A DNA stretch of 64,000 nt, taken from the NCBI RefSeq assembly GCF_023161965.1, contig NZ_JALNTY010000001.1:942513-1006512 (forward strand), read 5' to 3'. Positions 48,972 to 58,740 of this stretch are shown here, piece after piece. A program made the position numbers and the translations under genes. Numbering within the stretch: position 1 is the stretch's first letter; each line of letters begins with the position of its first letter. Under the pieces are notes generated by a model that was given only the letters and a program-made list of their open reading frames with translations, was not told where the DNA came from and did not search any database. The stretch is from Anaerosoma tenue (GTDB taxonomy: Bacteria > Actinomycetota > Coriobacteriia > Anaerosomatales > Anaerosomataceae).

Positions 48972-50041
48972 GCCGATCGCCTCCTCGCCACCAGGAGGTA
49001 GAGGAAGAGCGGCGCGCCGAGGAACGAAGTGATGGCGCCGACCGGCAGGACCACCGGCGAGATGAGCGTGCGGCCCACGGTGTCGGCCACCAGCAGGAGC
49101 AGTGCGCCTGCAGCCGCCGACGCGGGAAGCAGGAAGCGGTGGTCGCTCCCCATCACGCGGCGCACGAGGTGCGGCCCCACCAGCCCGATGAACCCGATGA
49201 TGCCGAGGAACGCGACGATCGCCGCCGTGGCGAAGGACGCGGCGAGCATGCCGAGCAGTCGTACGCGCTCCACGTGCACGCCGAGCCCGTGCGCCGACTC
49301 GGCGCCGGTCTCGAGCGCGTTGTAGTCCCAGCGGTGCCAGAAGAAGTACGTGACGCACACGCCCACGACGACCGCCATCAGGCCGATGTCGCGCCAGGCG
49401 GCTCGGCCAAGGTCGCCGAACGTCCAGAAGACGACAGCCGCCACCTGCGTGTCCTCGGCAAAGTACTGCATGAGCGCCGTGGCCGCTGAGAACAGCGAGC
49501 CGAGGGCGACACCGGCGAGCACGATGGTCTCCGGAGTGGCCCCGCGCGTGCGGGAGATGGCGAGAACGGCGAGCGTGGCCACCATCGCACCGGCGAAGGC
49601 GAACCCCGCCACCGACCACACGTTGGAGATCCGCACCGCATCGGCTGCCGCCGTGCCGGTGGCGCCGGCGCCGAACCCGATGATCGCGAGCGCGGCGCCG
49701 AAGGCCGCCCCCTGGGAGACGCCGAGCGTGAACGGCGAGGCGAGCGGGTTGCGGAGCACGCCTTGCATCACCGCTCCGGACACGGCAAGCCCGGTGCCGG
49801 CCACGATAGCAGCCATCACCCTCGGCAGCCTGATGTTCCACACGATCAGCGAGGCGGTCTCGTCACCGGTTCGCGCCAGTGCTCGCAGCACCTCGGACAA
49901 CGAGAGCCCGGACGAGCCCGCGTACACGGCGTAGACAGCCGCCAGCACGACCGCCAGCGCGAGGCCCGCGGTCACCGCGACCTTGCGCCTGGTGTAGGCG
50001 GCATACCGGGCCTTGTAGTCGTGCTCGTGCGACACCCTCAC
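48968..50041 (-). CDS. ABC transporter permease, FecCD/BtuC type
   Basis: 357 residues from a GTG overlapping the upstream stop. About ten membrane helices. IRLPRVMAAIVAGTGLAVSGAVMQGVLRNPLASPFTLGVSQGA is the FecCD/BtuC signature, and FLGIIGFIGLVGPHLVRRVMGSDHRFLLPASA its second conserved region. It would import a metal chelate or corrinoid with its binding protein and ATPase. Confidence 0.93.
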   Translation of the reverse strand: MRVSHEHDYKARYAAYTRRKVAVTAGLALAVVLAAVYAVYAGSSGLSLSEVLRALARTGDETASLIVWNIRLPRVMAAIVAGTGLAVSGAVMQGVLRNPLASPFTLGVSQGAAFGAALAIIGFGAGATGTAAADAVRISNVWSVAGFAFAGAMVATLAVLAISRTRGATPETIVLAGVALGSLFSAATALMQYFAEDTQVAAVVFWTFGDLGRAAWRDIGLMAVVVGVCVTYFFWHRWDYNALETGAESAHGLGVHVERVRLLGMLAASFATAAIVAFLGIIGFIGLVGPHLVRRVMGSDHRFLLPASAAAGALLLLVADTVGRTLISPVVLPVGAITSFLGAPLFLYLLVARRRSA

Positions 50042-51186
50042 TCACCGCCGAGAAGGTCGATGGGGCCGAAGCCCTGCCCGTAGATCGCGGCCAGGCGTTC
50101 GTATACCGGCTCGCCGACGAGCGCGGTGGCGATCTCGTCGGCCTTAGCGGCGGGATCGATGTCAGCGAAGCGCTCCGGGAAGAGCACGGTCCCGGCGTAG
50201 TACGCGTCAGCGAGCGCCACCTCCACGTTGGTGGAGTAGTTGTTGAACGGCAGCTGCGCATGCACGCGACCCTCGCGGACGGCGGTGAGGCCTTCGTAGA
50301 AGCCGCGATCGGCCCGCACATCCTCGCGCACGAGCGCGAGCCCGCCGAGGTCGAGGAAGATGTGGTCCGGGTCCCAGGCGACGAGCTGCTCGCGGTCGAT
50401 CATGACCGAGGCGGTCTGCTCTACCGAGCCGGCCACGTTCGACGCCCCGATCGCGGCCAGCGGCAGATACCTGGGCTGCGTGCTCTCCATGCCACGCGCA
50501 CCCTTGAAGCCGAGAGCGCCCACGTAGGCGGTGGCCTTGTCGCCATCCGGCACGTCGGCGGTACGAGCAGCGAGGTCGCCCAGCGCATCGCGAACGAAGG
50601 TCACCACCTCGGCTGCGCGTGCGCTCGTCCCCATCACCTCGCCCACGAGGTCCATCGACGTGAAGAACGGCTCGTCGAGCGTGCCGAGACTCCCGTAGCT
50701 CACCACGACCACCGGGATGCCCGTCGCCTCCTGGAGCCTGTCCGCGCTCTCGGCATCGGCGATCTGGTTCACGAAGATCACGTCGGGTGCGGCAGCGAGC
50801 AGCCGCTCGGCATCGGGCGTGGAATCGGGACCGCCCGCGCCTATCACCGGCAGCTCGAGGAGACCGGGGTTCGCGAGCGTGTAGGGACGCGCCACGGGCG
50901 GACGCGTCTCGAACTCCTCGATGCCGACGACGCGATCGACGCCGCCTGCGTACACCACCAGGCGCAGTGCGCCCGAGCCGATCGCCGCCACGCGCTCCAC
51001 TTCAGCGGGAACGCCCACCTCACGCCCGGCGAGGTCGATGATCGTACGCTCTGTGGTGTCTCCGGCGGACGACGCAGTCTCCGACGATCCGGCGGCGCCG
51101 TCTCCGCATCCGGCCGATACCGACAGACCGAGCGCCAGCGTCAGCGCCAGAACACCGGCGACCGCTACCCTGATCGACTCCTTCAC
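50038..51186 (-). CDS. ABC transporter substrate-binding lipoprotein, FecB/BtuF type
   Basis: 382 residues from the GTG at 51186 with GGGGAG upstream. Lipobox-like LSVSAGC after a hydrophobic signal. TIIDLAGREVGVPAEVERVAAIG opens the binding domain; LLAAAPDVIFVNQ, VVVVSYGSLGTLDE and IFLDLGGLALVREDV belong to the type III periplasmic-binding fold. Ligand unknown; the FmdE gene just upstream (34-base gap) points to molybdopterin- or metal-related cargo, by association only. Confidence 0.9.
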   Translation of the reverse strand: MKESIRVAVAGVLALTLALGLSVSAGCGDGAAGSSETASSAGDTTERTIIDLAGREVGVPAEVERVAAIGSGALRLVVYAGGVDRVVGIEEFETRPPVARPYTLANPGLLELPVIGAGGPDSTPDAERLLAAAPDVIFVNQIADAESADRLQEATGIPVVVVSYGSLGTLDEPFFTSMDLVGEVMGTSARAAEVVTFVRDALGDLAARTADVPDGDKATAYVGALGFKGARGMESTQPRYLPLAAIGASNVAGSVEQTASVMIDREQLVAWDPDHIFLDLGGLALVREDVRADRGFYEGLTAVREGRVHAQLPFNNYSTNVEVALADAYYAGTVLFPERFADIDPAAKADEIATALVGEPVYERLAAIYGQGFGPIDLLGGE

Positions 51187-51221
51187 GTGCGTCTCCCCTC
51201 GGACGTCGCGCGTCTGGCGCG

Positions 51222-51887
51222 CTAGACGTTGATCTCCCAGCCACGGCCGTACCGCGTGGAGCACGGTATGCAGCACGGCTCGCCATCGCGGACCCGGGCC
51301 CGCGGCTCCATCACTGCCTCTCCGCACACCGCGCAGGTGACCGAGGGGAACGAACCTGCCTTGGACGGCAGGTCCACGCTCACCTCGCTGACGGCACCGA
51401 ACCGCTCGGCAGGGAGCTCCAGCAGTTCGAACACGCGGTCCGTGCTGCTCCGCTGGTACTCGGCCCGCTCGTCGTCGGTGGCCTCTCCCGACAGCACCCG
51501 GCCCTTGAGGCGCGTACGCTCCGGATCGGCGCCGAGCGCGTCACCGCCAAGCGCGACACGCACGCCCCGCCCGTCGGCACGGCGCACGAGCGTGAACACC
51601 TGCTTGCCGTGATCGCGGAAGATGAGGTTGCCCTTGCCGAGCGTGCAGCCGGTAAGGTACTGAAACGCATCGATGCCGCAGGCGTCGGTCTCCACGATAC
51701 CCACGAGCTCCTCATCGGAGCCGCGTGTCGCACCAAGACGCTCCATCGCGATCACCGCCGCACGATAGCCGATGGTCAAGCCGGGACACAGGTGGCCATG
51801 GAAGTCGACCGCCCCCAGGAACTCGGCGGGCAGGCGGTCCCGCACCGCGGTATCAAGTCGCCCCGACGCCCTCGCCGATTCTGTCAT
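51222..51887 (-). CDS. FmdE-family protein with C-terminal zinc finger
   Basis: 221 residues from the ATG at 51887 after AAGGGGG. FHGHLCPGLTIGYRAAVIAM and GCTLGKGNLIFRDHGKQVFT are the FmdE signatures, with conserved His-x-His-x-x-Cys. The C-terminal CAVCGEAVMEP, CCIPCSTRYG is a zinc-binding tail often fused to FmdE. FmdE was named from a molybdenum formylmethanofuran dehydrogenase operon; its biochemical role is unclear. Here it is the first gene of a four-gene operon with a chelate-type importer, in a genome segment with four W/Mo enzymes. Confidence 0.88.
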   Translation of the reverse strand: MTESARASGRLDTAVRDRLPAEFLGAVDFHGHLCPGLTIGYRAAVIAMERLGATRGSDEELVGIVETDACGIDAFQYLTGCTLGKGNLIFRDHGKQVFTLVRRADGRGVRVALGGDALGADPERTRLKGRVLSGEATDDERAEYQRSSTDRVFELLELPAERFGAVSEVSVDLPSKAGSFPSVTCAVCGEAVMEPRARVRDGEPCCIPCSTRYGRGWEINV

Positions 51888-51911
51888 GCCGCCCCCTTGT
51901 CGCCCTGCATA

Positions 51912-51945
51912 CAGAAAGGCCACGGCGACGTCATGTCGCGCGCGG
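51912..51945 (-). terminator. Terminator between the TPR gene and the FmdE operon
   Basis: On the minus strand AGGCC...GGCCT with an inner CGAC/GTCG stem is followed by TTCTG. A further 8-bp stem TGTGTGCG/CGCACACA (52003-52027) lies just after the TPR stop. Confidence 0.55.
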
Positions 51946-52033
51946 CCTCTCGTGGCCATCGTGTGTGACGATCAGTGCAACGGAACGTGGATCTGCTCCA
52001 CCTGTGTGCGCCTTCGTGACGCACACACACATC

Positions 52034-53500
52034 CTATCCGAGATCGACCTCCTCGGGCAACGGACCACCCAGGAGGCCCGCGTACTCCTCGCCGCACCGC
52101 TCTTCGATCTCAAGCGCGACCGCCTCCACGGCGAACGCCCCCTTGTGCCCGTGACCCTCGGCATCCGCGTGGGCCTCGGCAGCCTTCAACTGCGCCTTCA
52201 CATCCTCGGCCGGCTCGCCTGCACGCGCCATCACGTACGCCCGCCTGGCACGCGCCCCCGTGACAGCCTCCACGTCACCGGCACCGCCGGCCACGGCCTC
52301 GGCCCGGTCGATGGCCCCGAACGCGGCCTCATGATCACCGGCATCGGCCAGCATTAGCGCGTGCAGCGCGTGAGCACGCGACTCCACGGCCGCGTTGGGC
52401 GACTCGGCGAGGGCTTCGAACACTTCGCGCATACGCTTCATCGCGTTGGTGTCCATGAAGTGCTCACGCAGCCACAGCGCATGAGCCTGGATGAGCTCTG
52501 GGAGCCGCTCGATGGCGCCCGCGCGGCGGAACGCCACGGCCGCCTCGGTGAACTTCACGTCGGAGCTGAAGTCGGACATACGCTCCCGGGTCGCCAGGGC
52601 CTGCTGGAGCAGGCACTCCCCGAGCGCCAGGTGATCGCCCATCTCACGCAGGATCGGCTCTTCCTCTCGCCACGCTTCCAGCGCCTGGTCCACGAGCCCC
52701 ACGTGGAGCAGCGCCGCCGCGTGCTCGTGAAGCGCCTGCGCCAGGCGGTCCCGCTCCTCCGTGTAGCGGAAGGCGCGCTCCGCCTCGCCGTAGCAGTCGC
52801 TCGCGTGCGCATCCTCGCCCGACCGGATGTACGCGCGAGCGAGCGTGAGCATCACGGTCCCGAAGAGGCCCGGGTCCCGCTCTTCATCAACGGTGTCGAA
52901 CGCCTTCCAGTACAGCCCGAACGCCTCGTCATTGTCACCAATCCGCTCACGGATCGCGCCGCGGCTCAGGTACACGCTGACGATCGCGGCGCTCTTGTTG
53001 TCTTGCGCGATCCGCTCGGCTTCATCGAGATGCCCGTTGGCCTCTTCATACCTGCCGAGGTTCACGAGCGCGATGGCGCAATTGAGGTGGGCGTCGATCT
53101 CCTCGTCGGGGTCGTCGACCACAAGCGGCAGGTACTCTTCGTAGACGGCGAGCGCCTCCTCATGACGTCCGGCCGCCGTATGGGCGATGCCGAGGTTGCC
53201 GAGCGCGAGCATGAGTCGCGTGCTATCGCCCGCTTCCCGCGCCAGTTGCGCGCCCGCCTCGTACGCCTCGATCGAATCGTCCTTCTCTCCCGCGAGCCAG
53301 AGCGCCCATCCGCGGTTCACTGCCGCGCCCGCGGCGAGGTCGAGCAAGCCGTTCTCCCGCGCGATCGTCTCGGCCTCCTTGAACGAGCCGACCGCAGCCG
53401 CATGGTCGCCGCTGCGGGCCTCGTCTATGCCGCGTGCCGTGAGTTCGCGCGCACGCGCGCCGTCGTTGGTGGTGTCATGCGTGTCGTTCGCGTTAGCCAT
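52034..53500 (-). CDS. Tetratricopeptide-repeat protein
   Basis: 488 residues from the ATG at 53500 after GGAGG. At least ten TPR-like helix pairs run the length of the protein (for example ALGNLGIAHTAAGRHEEALAVYEEYL and DAHLNCAIALVNLGRYEEANGHLDEAERI). No signal peptide or enzymatic domain. It is acidic and soluble, probably a scaffold. Its partner is unknown; the neighbouring MBL-fold gene is on the same strand 108 bases upstream. Confidence 0.85.
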   Translation of the reverse strand: MANANDTHDTTNDGARARELTARGIDEARSGDHAAAVGSFKEAETIARENGLLDLAAGAAVNRGWALWLAGEKDDSIEAYEAGAQLAREAGDSTRLMLALGNLGIAHTAAGRHEEALAVYEEYLPLVVDDPDEEIDAHLNCAIALVNLGRYEEANGHLDEAERIAQDNKSAAIVSVYLSRGAIRERIGDNDEAFGLYWKAFDTVDEERDPGLFGTVMLTLARAYIRSGEDAHASDCYGEAERAFRYTEERDRLAQALHEHAAALLHVGLVDQALEAWREEEPILREMGDHLALGECLLQQALATRERMSDFSSDVKFTEAAVAFRRAGAIERLPELIQAHALWLREHFMDTNAMKRMREVFEALAESPNAAVESRAHALHALMLADAGDHEAAFGAIDRAEAVAGGAGDVEAVTGARARRAYVMARAGEPAEDVKAQLKAAEAHADAEGHGHKGAFAVEAVALEIEERCGEEYAGLLGGPLPEEVDLG

Positions 53501-53608
53501 GCTCGCCTCCGGATCGTAGGGATCGGACACACATCGTTGCTGGCGCATGCGGTCCGTCGGCAGCTGAACGTCTCAGAGGTATGGTACGCCAAGCAGCAAG
53601 GGGAGGCA

Positions 53609-54358
53609 TCAGCCGCCCGCTTCGATCACAGTGCCCACTCCCACAGGTATGTAATCGTCACCGAACTCAAGAGCGAAGCGCGCGCGTGCCGCGTCGCCGG
53701 TGCAGTGCGTGGGCGCCATCCGCATCACGCCGAGCCCACGAAGATCCTCGACCGTCTCCGTGATCTCACGCTCATCGGCGTCCTTGAGGTGGAATCCCCC
53801 CACGGCCAGGGCGACCCGGTCGCCTGCTGCGGCCGACCGCACGATATGGGCGATGCCGGGATGCGCACAGCCGGTGATCACCACGAGGCCCTCGGCCGAT
53901 GGTGCCACCAGCGCCTGCTCCACGATCGAGGTGCCGAGTTCGCCCGTCGTGCGCGCATGTTCACCAACCGACACCTGCCCGGTGACTTCGACGACCGTGA
54001 TCCGCGCCGCCAACCTTTCGCGGAACTCATCGCTGAAAGAGCGGGGCACATATGCAACAGGCCGAGCACCCGCGTCGAGGAGCGCGTCGATCCCACCCAC
54101 GTGGTCCCAATGCTCGTGGGAGATCACGAGGGTGTCGATAGCTGTCGGGTCGATGCCGAGGGCATCCATGTTGGCGATCAGCATCGCCCCATCGCTGCCG
54201 GTGTCGAACAGTATGAGGTCGTCGCCCGTCTCCACCACACACGCAAAACCCCACGCGGTGCCGAGCCGGAGGATGGGATGTACGCCATCCGGGACCGGGC
54301 CGTTATTGTCCGCCACGACCGTGACCCGGACCCGTCTCCCGGCCTCTGCGTGTGCCAT
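53609..54358 (-). CDS. MBL-fold hydrolase (DHPMP-synthase-like subgroup)
   Basis: 249 residues from the ATG at 54358 after GGAGGGGGAG. ISHEHWDHVGGIDALL is the HxHxDH metal motif. VVITGCAHPGIAHIVRSA and the late VGGFHLKDAD, MAPTHCTGDAARARF fit the archaeal/bacterial subgroup annotated as 7,8-dihydropterin-6-yl-methyl-4-(beta-D-ribofuranosyl)aminobenzene 5'-phosphate synthase. That enzyme makes a pterin precursor; the real substrate here is open. Single gene. Confidence 0.85.
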   Translation of the reverse strand: MAHAEAGRRVRVTVVADNNGPVPDGVHPILRLGTAWGFACVVETGDDLILFDTGSDGAMLIANMDALGIDPTAIDTLVISHEHWDHVGGIDALLDAGARPVAYVPRSFSDEFRERLAARITVVEVTGQVSVGEHARTTGELGTSIVEQALVAPSAEGLVVITGCAHPGIAHIVRSAAAGDRVALAVGGFHLKDADEREITETVEDLRGLGVMRMAPTHCTGDAARARFALEFGDDYIPVGVGTVIEAGG

Positions 54359-54421
54359 GGACTCCCCCTCCGCCATAGCTCGAACGCACCGACGTCCGAG
54401 CGGGTGTCTGCCGTGCATAGT

Positions 54422-54456
54422 GTACGCCCCGGCCGGAGATGGCGGCCGGGGCGTAC
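54422..54456. terminator. Terminator after the large cytochrome gene
   Basis: Perfect 13-bp stem GTACGCCCCGGCC/GGCCGGGGCGTAC with a 9-base loop, 17 bases after the stop of the 1337-residue gene. Confidence 0.7.
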
Positions 54457-54472
54457 TGTGTTGCGCTTCAGC

Positions 54473-57400
54473 CTACTGGATGACCGTTGGCGACGCGGTG
54501 AACACCGGATCGGCCAACGCCTGGTTGTGCTCGACCTCGTACGGCATGATACGCCGGAAGAACGTGTCCATCTCCACCTTCGAGGGGTCTGTCAGCAACT
54601 CAGGCGGGATGCCTTCGTCGTTCCATACCACGAACGCCTTGGACGCATCCGCGCTCAGCTTGACCTGCGCCTCACCCTGCATGGAGTCGCCCTTCGCGAG
54701 GTAGAAGGGCCGGAACGTGGTCTCGCCGGCGTAGTTGCCGTCGCTGTCCGGATTCACGGTCTTCTCCTCGAGCACCCACGTATCACCCCAGTCGAGGCTG
54801 TAGGTGTACTGCAGGTCCAACGGCATCTTGCCGATATCCTCTTCCTCCTCCTCGCTGTCCCCGTGGATCACCGCATGGGTCGCGCCGGTGCCCCACGTGA
54901 GCCAGATCGTCGAGAGGCTCGACACGTCTTCGGGATACGATGAACCGGCAACGGCCGGACCCGGCGGGACGATCCGCGGCTCGATACAGTTGATCTTGTT
55001 GTTCTTGTACTGCGTGATGTTGCGCGCCGGTTCGAACTCGCCCGCGGGGATGGACAACTCGTAGAGCTCGGTCGTCCCCTCCTGCGGGTTGCGGAACAAC
55101 TCGGACCAGACGGCGCCCTGGCCGTTGTACTCATACACGCCGTACGGATCGCTCGCGGGTGTGGTGGTGAAGGTGCGGCCACCGTCGAACGAGCGGCGTA
55201 CGTACAGGTTGTAGATGTCGTTCGCATTCCGCGCCGACCGCCAGTTCGGCGTCCAGGTGTACCCGAGCACGAGCAGGTCACCTCGGAGATAGCCCCGTTG
55301 AGCCTGCGCGTTGTCGCCGGGATACTCCCATGAGTAGTCGTCCAGGTTGTCTGCCGTCTGATCCCAGCGGATCAGCTTGATGCCCTTGTCGGGATCGTCC
55401 TGGTCAGGGTTCTCCCAGAAGCCATCGACCCGCGGCGTCACAGCGCTCACGTTGGTGTCACCTGAAACGAGATACTTCACGTCATAGGGATTGCCCTTGT
55501 CGGCAGCCGCCACTTCCCATCTCCGGATGAAGATGTCAGATGGACCGCCGCGTCCGTCCTCGCCCTGCTTGTAGACGAGCACCATCACAGTCGCCTTGGC
55601 CGTTGATGGCTTGCCCGCTATGGCGAGCGACTTGCCCTGGACCAGGAACCGCGGCCTGCGTGCGTTCTCGTAGGCCGGGATCGGTTGTTCAAGGTAGTCG
55701 AGGATCGGCTGGCCCTCCTCGTCAACGAGGAAGAGATCCTCGCCGCTCAGGGGATCGACCGCCTGCTGGTTCAGGATGGTGCCGCCGCTCACCAGGTTGG
55801 GCGTCTGCCAGTCGAAGCTGTGATAGATGATGTTCTTGCCGATGTCAGGCTTGTAGCGCCTGCCGATGCCGTCGCCCGACTCATCGTCGCCTTCCTCGGG
55901 CTCCTCGCCTTCGGTGGTCACGTAGGCGTGCGCATCCGAGTGGCACGAGTAGCACTCGGTCTGGTCGCTTCCGGCCGCGTGGGCATCGTAGTGGCACTCC
56001 CAACAGCCCACCGTCGCGTCATCACAGTCCGCAGCCGCAGGGACCTCAGGGTCCTCGTCGGGATCGTCGACGTCCTCGTGGGGTTCGCCGAGCGGCCCGC
56101 CACCACCGGTACCCTTGCTTTCCTCGTAGCCCACGATCGCCCACGCGCTCTTGGTGCCATCGGGCTTCGTGTAGCCCTGCAGGAAGAGCGCCGGCCGGGT
56201 AGCTGCTGTGTCTCCGTCGAGCAAACGCCCGTCAGCGGTGATGGCGATCTGCTTCTCAACACCCTGCCAGTTGGTCGTGGCATACCAGTCGGCAATCACG
56301 CCCGGGGTCTCGTACGCGTAACTGTGTGTCCCGACCTCCTTGCCGGTCTCCTCGTCGATGATGGGGATGTAATCGCCATTCCCGTCGGTCATAGGAAGTC
56401 CGTCGCCGTCGAGCTCGACCTTGATGTTGTTCGAGTTGATCGTCTCGTTGTCACTGATACGGACAGGCAGCGAGAACGGCACGAGCGCCTTCGGTCTGCC
56501 GACGATGTCCTCGTCCCAATCGTGCTCAGGATCGCCACCCGACACCCAGTTCTCGTCGATCGTGGCGAAGTCCTCGGCTGCGATGTAGCTGTACCAGATG
56601 TCGGTACCGTGACTTGCGATCGCGCCGCTCCAACCCACACCCGATCCTTTGCCCTGACCGGGACGGATGCCTTCAGGATCTTCCTGCCAGGCGACAGCGA
56701 AGCCCGCGCCGTTACCTGCGGAGGCCTCCACAAGCTGCATGGCGTTGCGGCGTCCGGAGGTGAGGCGCTCCGGTTTGTACCAGGTGATGGCGCCGGTCGT
56801 CTTGTCGATGATCCCTCGCTGCGTCCAGACCACGTTGTACGGGATCTCGCCGACCTCGGGGAATCCCAACTCGGTGTAGTCGGTCGAACGCTGCGGTCCG
56901 CCGACACCCCATATGTCGTCAGCGTAGTAGGCGTCATCGTGCGGGTAAGCGTCTTCGGGGTCGGTCGCGCTGGTCTCGATGGAGTAGCGCGGCTTCCCGC
57001 CCCTTGCATACTTGCCCGTCCAGACGATCAGGACCATGTTGTTCTTCACGTGCAGCGACGGCTTCTCGCAGGCGCCGTAGTACTCCTCGCCGTTCGCGAG
57101 CGTGAATGACGAGCGGTCCGCGCTGCGTGACAGGTTGCGGCGCTTCCAGGTGTTGCCGTCATCGAGCGAGACGGCAGACCATACGTCGAGTGCGCCCGTC
57201 TCCGGATGTGCGTCGAGGTACGCCATGATGATCGGGCGCGCCTCGGTGCGGGTGCCGATCAGCTCGCCGTACTCATCGTGGTACTCGATCTCCGTCGCGT
57301 CGCCATCGGAACTGGTAGCCGGCACGTAGAAGGGCGCCAACTCGATACGCGACTTGGTGGTGTACTGATCCTGAGTCTTGGAGACGTTCTTGATGAACTT

Positions 57401-58486
57401 CGCATTCGTCTCCTCGAGCGTCTTGGCCAGATTCGCGATCGCCTCGGCCTTCGTCCCCTTGACCAGCGTCACGCCCTCCATGCCCGCGGTCTTGGCGATG
57501 GCCCCGTCGATGATGAACCCGATCATCTCGGTATCGGTGAAATCGAACCCCTCGAACTGCGCGTCTTCAGCGTCCTCCCACTCGGCGATCGTCATGCGAA
57601 CCGCCTCATGTACCGCCTCGGGTATGAAGATGCGGTCCTTGGGATTGCCGTCCGCGTCCAGCGACTGGAGCAGCCACGCCATGTTGCCCACTTCGGGATG
57701 GCCGATGTCCGCCGTGTTGAAGATATCGAGCGGCGAGACCCGGTGCCTGCACACGGCACTGCCGATCGGATATCCGGCGAGGAAGAACGTCACCGTCTCA
57801 CCGGGGAAGTACAGGAACGAGCCGGACACATCGGTGGCGCTGTCGAAGGTCTCGGTGGTGTACCCGAGCCCGCCCACGGGCGCATCGATGAAGTGCCCTC
57901 TCCGTGGGCGCTCGAGCAGGTAGCTGAACCAGGCGCCCACCGCGGGTGACTTCTCAACGAAGAAGCGGGCTCCTTCGGCCCATGCGCCTGTGGATTCACC
58001 TGTGGCGGGATCCACGAGCGATACGTGCACCGCGATGTTCTGCACGCGCTTGGATACGAAGGGAACGCCCCATGCCACGCCGAGATCACCGCGCAGATCG
58101 AGTACTTTGCGGTACTCGGCCACGGGCTCCTCATACTCCACCTTGTACGGGAACTGACCCGGGGCAGGCTGCCCCTTGAGATTCACCGGGATGGGCTCGT
58201 GACCGGCGTATATCTGCACCTCGGCGATCTGCCAGCCGTCCGGCAGCACGCTGACATACAGCTTCTGCTGGTCGTTGAAGACCTCAACACTCCCGACATC
58301 GGTGAGCTTGTTGCCCGCGAGCAGGTCCGCCGTGTGTTTCCCGGGACCGTAGTCGTGAACGGGCGCCGGATCGACCGCGAATACCGGTGGTGCGATCGAT
58401 GCGACCAGTGCGAGCGCCAGAAGTAGCGAGACTACCTGTTGCGGGCGGGCGCTTCGTGAGATGGCGAACAGACCAGGCTCTCTCAT
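54473..58486 (-). CDS. Large exported diheme c-type protein with beta-propeller-like domains
   Basis: 1337 residues. A signal peptide (VVSLLLALALVASIAPPVFA) begins it. The body is beta-rich, with BNR-like turns (SLDDGNTWKRR, SFDGGRTFTTTP, SLDWGDTWVLEE) suggesting propellers. Between residues 830 and 860 two heme motifs, CWECH and CYSCH, stand 14 residues apart in a His- and acid-rich loop. The layout recalls OmcO-like surface cytochromes. There is no C-terminal anchor. It may carry electrons at the cell surface. A leader with its own terminator lies upstream. Confidence 0.8.
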   Translation of the reverse strand: MREPGLFAISRSARPQQVVSLLLALALVASIAPPVFAVDPAPVHDYGPGKHTADLLAGNKLTDVGSVEVFNDQQKLYVSVLPDGWQIAEVQIYAGHEPIPVNLKGQPAPGQFPYKVEYEEPVAEYRKVLDLRGDLGVAWGVPFVSKRVQNIAVHVSLVDPATGESTGAWAEGARFFVEKSPAVGAWFSYLLERPRRGHFIDAPVGGLGYTTETFDSATDVSGSFLYFPGETVTFFLAGYPIGSAVCRHRVSPLDIFNTADIGHPEVGNMAWLLQSLDADGNPKDRIFIPEAVHEAVRMTIAEWEDAEDAQFEGFDFTDTEMIGFIIDGAIAKTAGMEGVTLVKGTKAEAIANLAKTLEETNAKFIKNVSKTQDQYTTKSRIELAPFYVPATSSDGDATEIEYHDEYGELIGTRTEARPIIMAYLDAHPETGALDVWSAVSLDDGNTWKRRNLSRSADRSSFTLANGEEYYGACEKPSLHVKNNMVLIVWTGKYARGGKPRYSIETSATDPEDAYPHDDAYYADDIWGVGGPQRSTDYTELGFPEVGEIPYNVVWTQRGIIDKTTGAITWYKPERLTSGRRNAMQLVEASAGNGAGFAVAWQEDPEGIRPGQGKGSGVGWSGAIASHGTDIWYSYIAAEDFATIDENWVSGGDPEHDWDEDIVGRPKALVPFSLPVRISDNETINSNNIKVELDGDGLPMTDGNGDYIPIIDEETGKEVGTHSYAYETPGVIADWYATTNWQGVEKQIAITADGRLLDGDTAATRPALFLQGYTKPDGTKSAWAIVGYEESKGTGGGGPLGEPHEDVDDPDEDPEVPAAADCDDATVGCWECHYDAHAAGSDQTECYSCHSDAHAYVTTEGEEPEEGDDESGDGIGRRYKPDIGKNIIYHSFDWQTPNLVSGGTILNQQAVDPLSGEDLFLVDEEGQPILDYLEQPIPAYENARRPRFLVQGKSLAIAGKPSTAKATVMVLVYKQGEDGRGGPSDIFIRRWEVAAADKGNPYDVKYLVSGDTNVSAVTPRVDGFWENPDQDDPDKGIKLIRWDQTADNLDDYSWEYPGDNAQAQRGYLRGDLLVLGYTWTPNWRSARNANDIYNLYVRRSFDGGRTFTTTPASDPYGVYEYNGQGAVWSELFRNPQEGTTELYELSIPAGEFEPARNITQYKNNKINCIEPRIVPPGPAVAGSSYPEDVSSLSTIWLTWGTGATHAVIHGDSEEEEEDIGKMPLDLQYTYSLDWGDTWVLEEKTVNPDSDGNYAGETTFRPFYLAKGDSMQGEAQVKLSADASKAFVVWNDEGIPPELLTDPSKVEMDTFFRRIMPYEVEHNQALADPVFTASPTVIQ

Positions 58487-58587
58487 TATCCCCTCCCTAG
58501 TGACGCGCCGTCATATGACGGTCCGGCTCCGAACGTGCCGACAGCTCAACGCGTCCCCCCTTCCGGATGGCGATCCTCGCTGCGGCT

Positions 58588-58740
58588 GACAAGACAAAGA
58601 CCGACCCACTCAGGGTCGGTCTCACCATTCGCTCCCTGCCGGATCACGCGGTGACCGTGCTTCCCCCCACAGCAGCTCATAGCCCCCCGGACCTACACCA
58701 GGCCCGATAGGACGCTATGCCCCTAATTCGCATACGCTAA
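58588..58740 (-). ncRNA. Structured leader with intrinsic terminator upstream of the large cytochrome gene
   Basis: Minus strand: CATAGC/GCTATG enclosing GGCCT/AGGTC, then GGTCAC/GTGATCC, then a perfect 10-bp terminator stem (AGACCGACCC/GGGTCGGTCT, 58598-58622) followed by TTGTCTTG. This lies 100 bases before the gene, the form of a riboswitch or attenuator. The conserved core of the c-di-GMP-I class was looked for and not seen. Confidence 0.5.
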
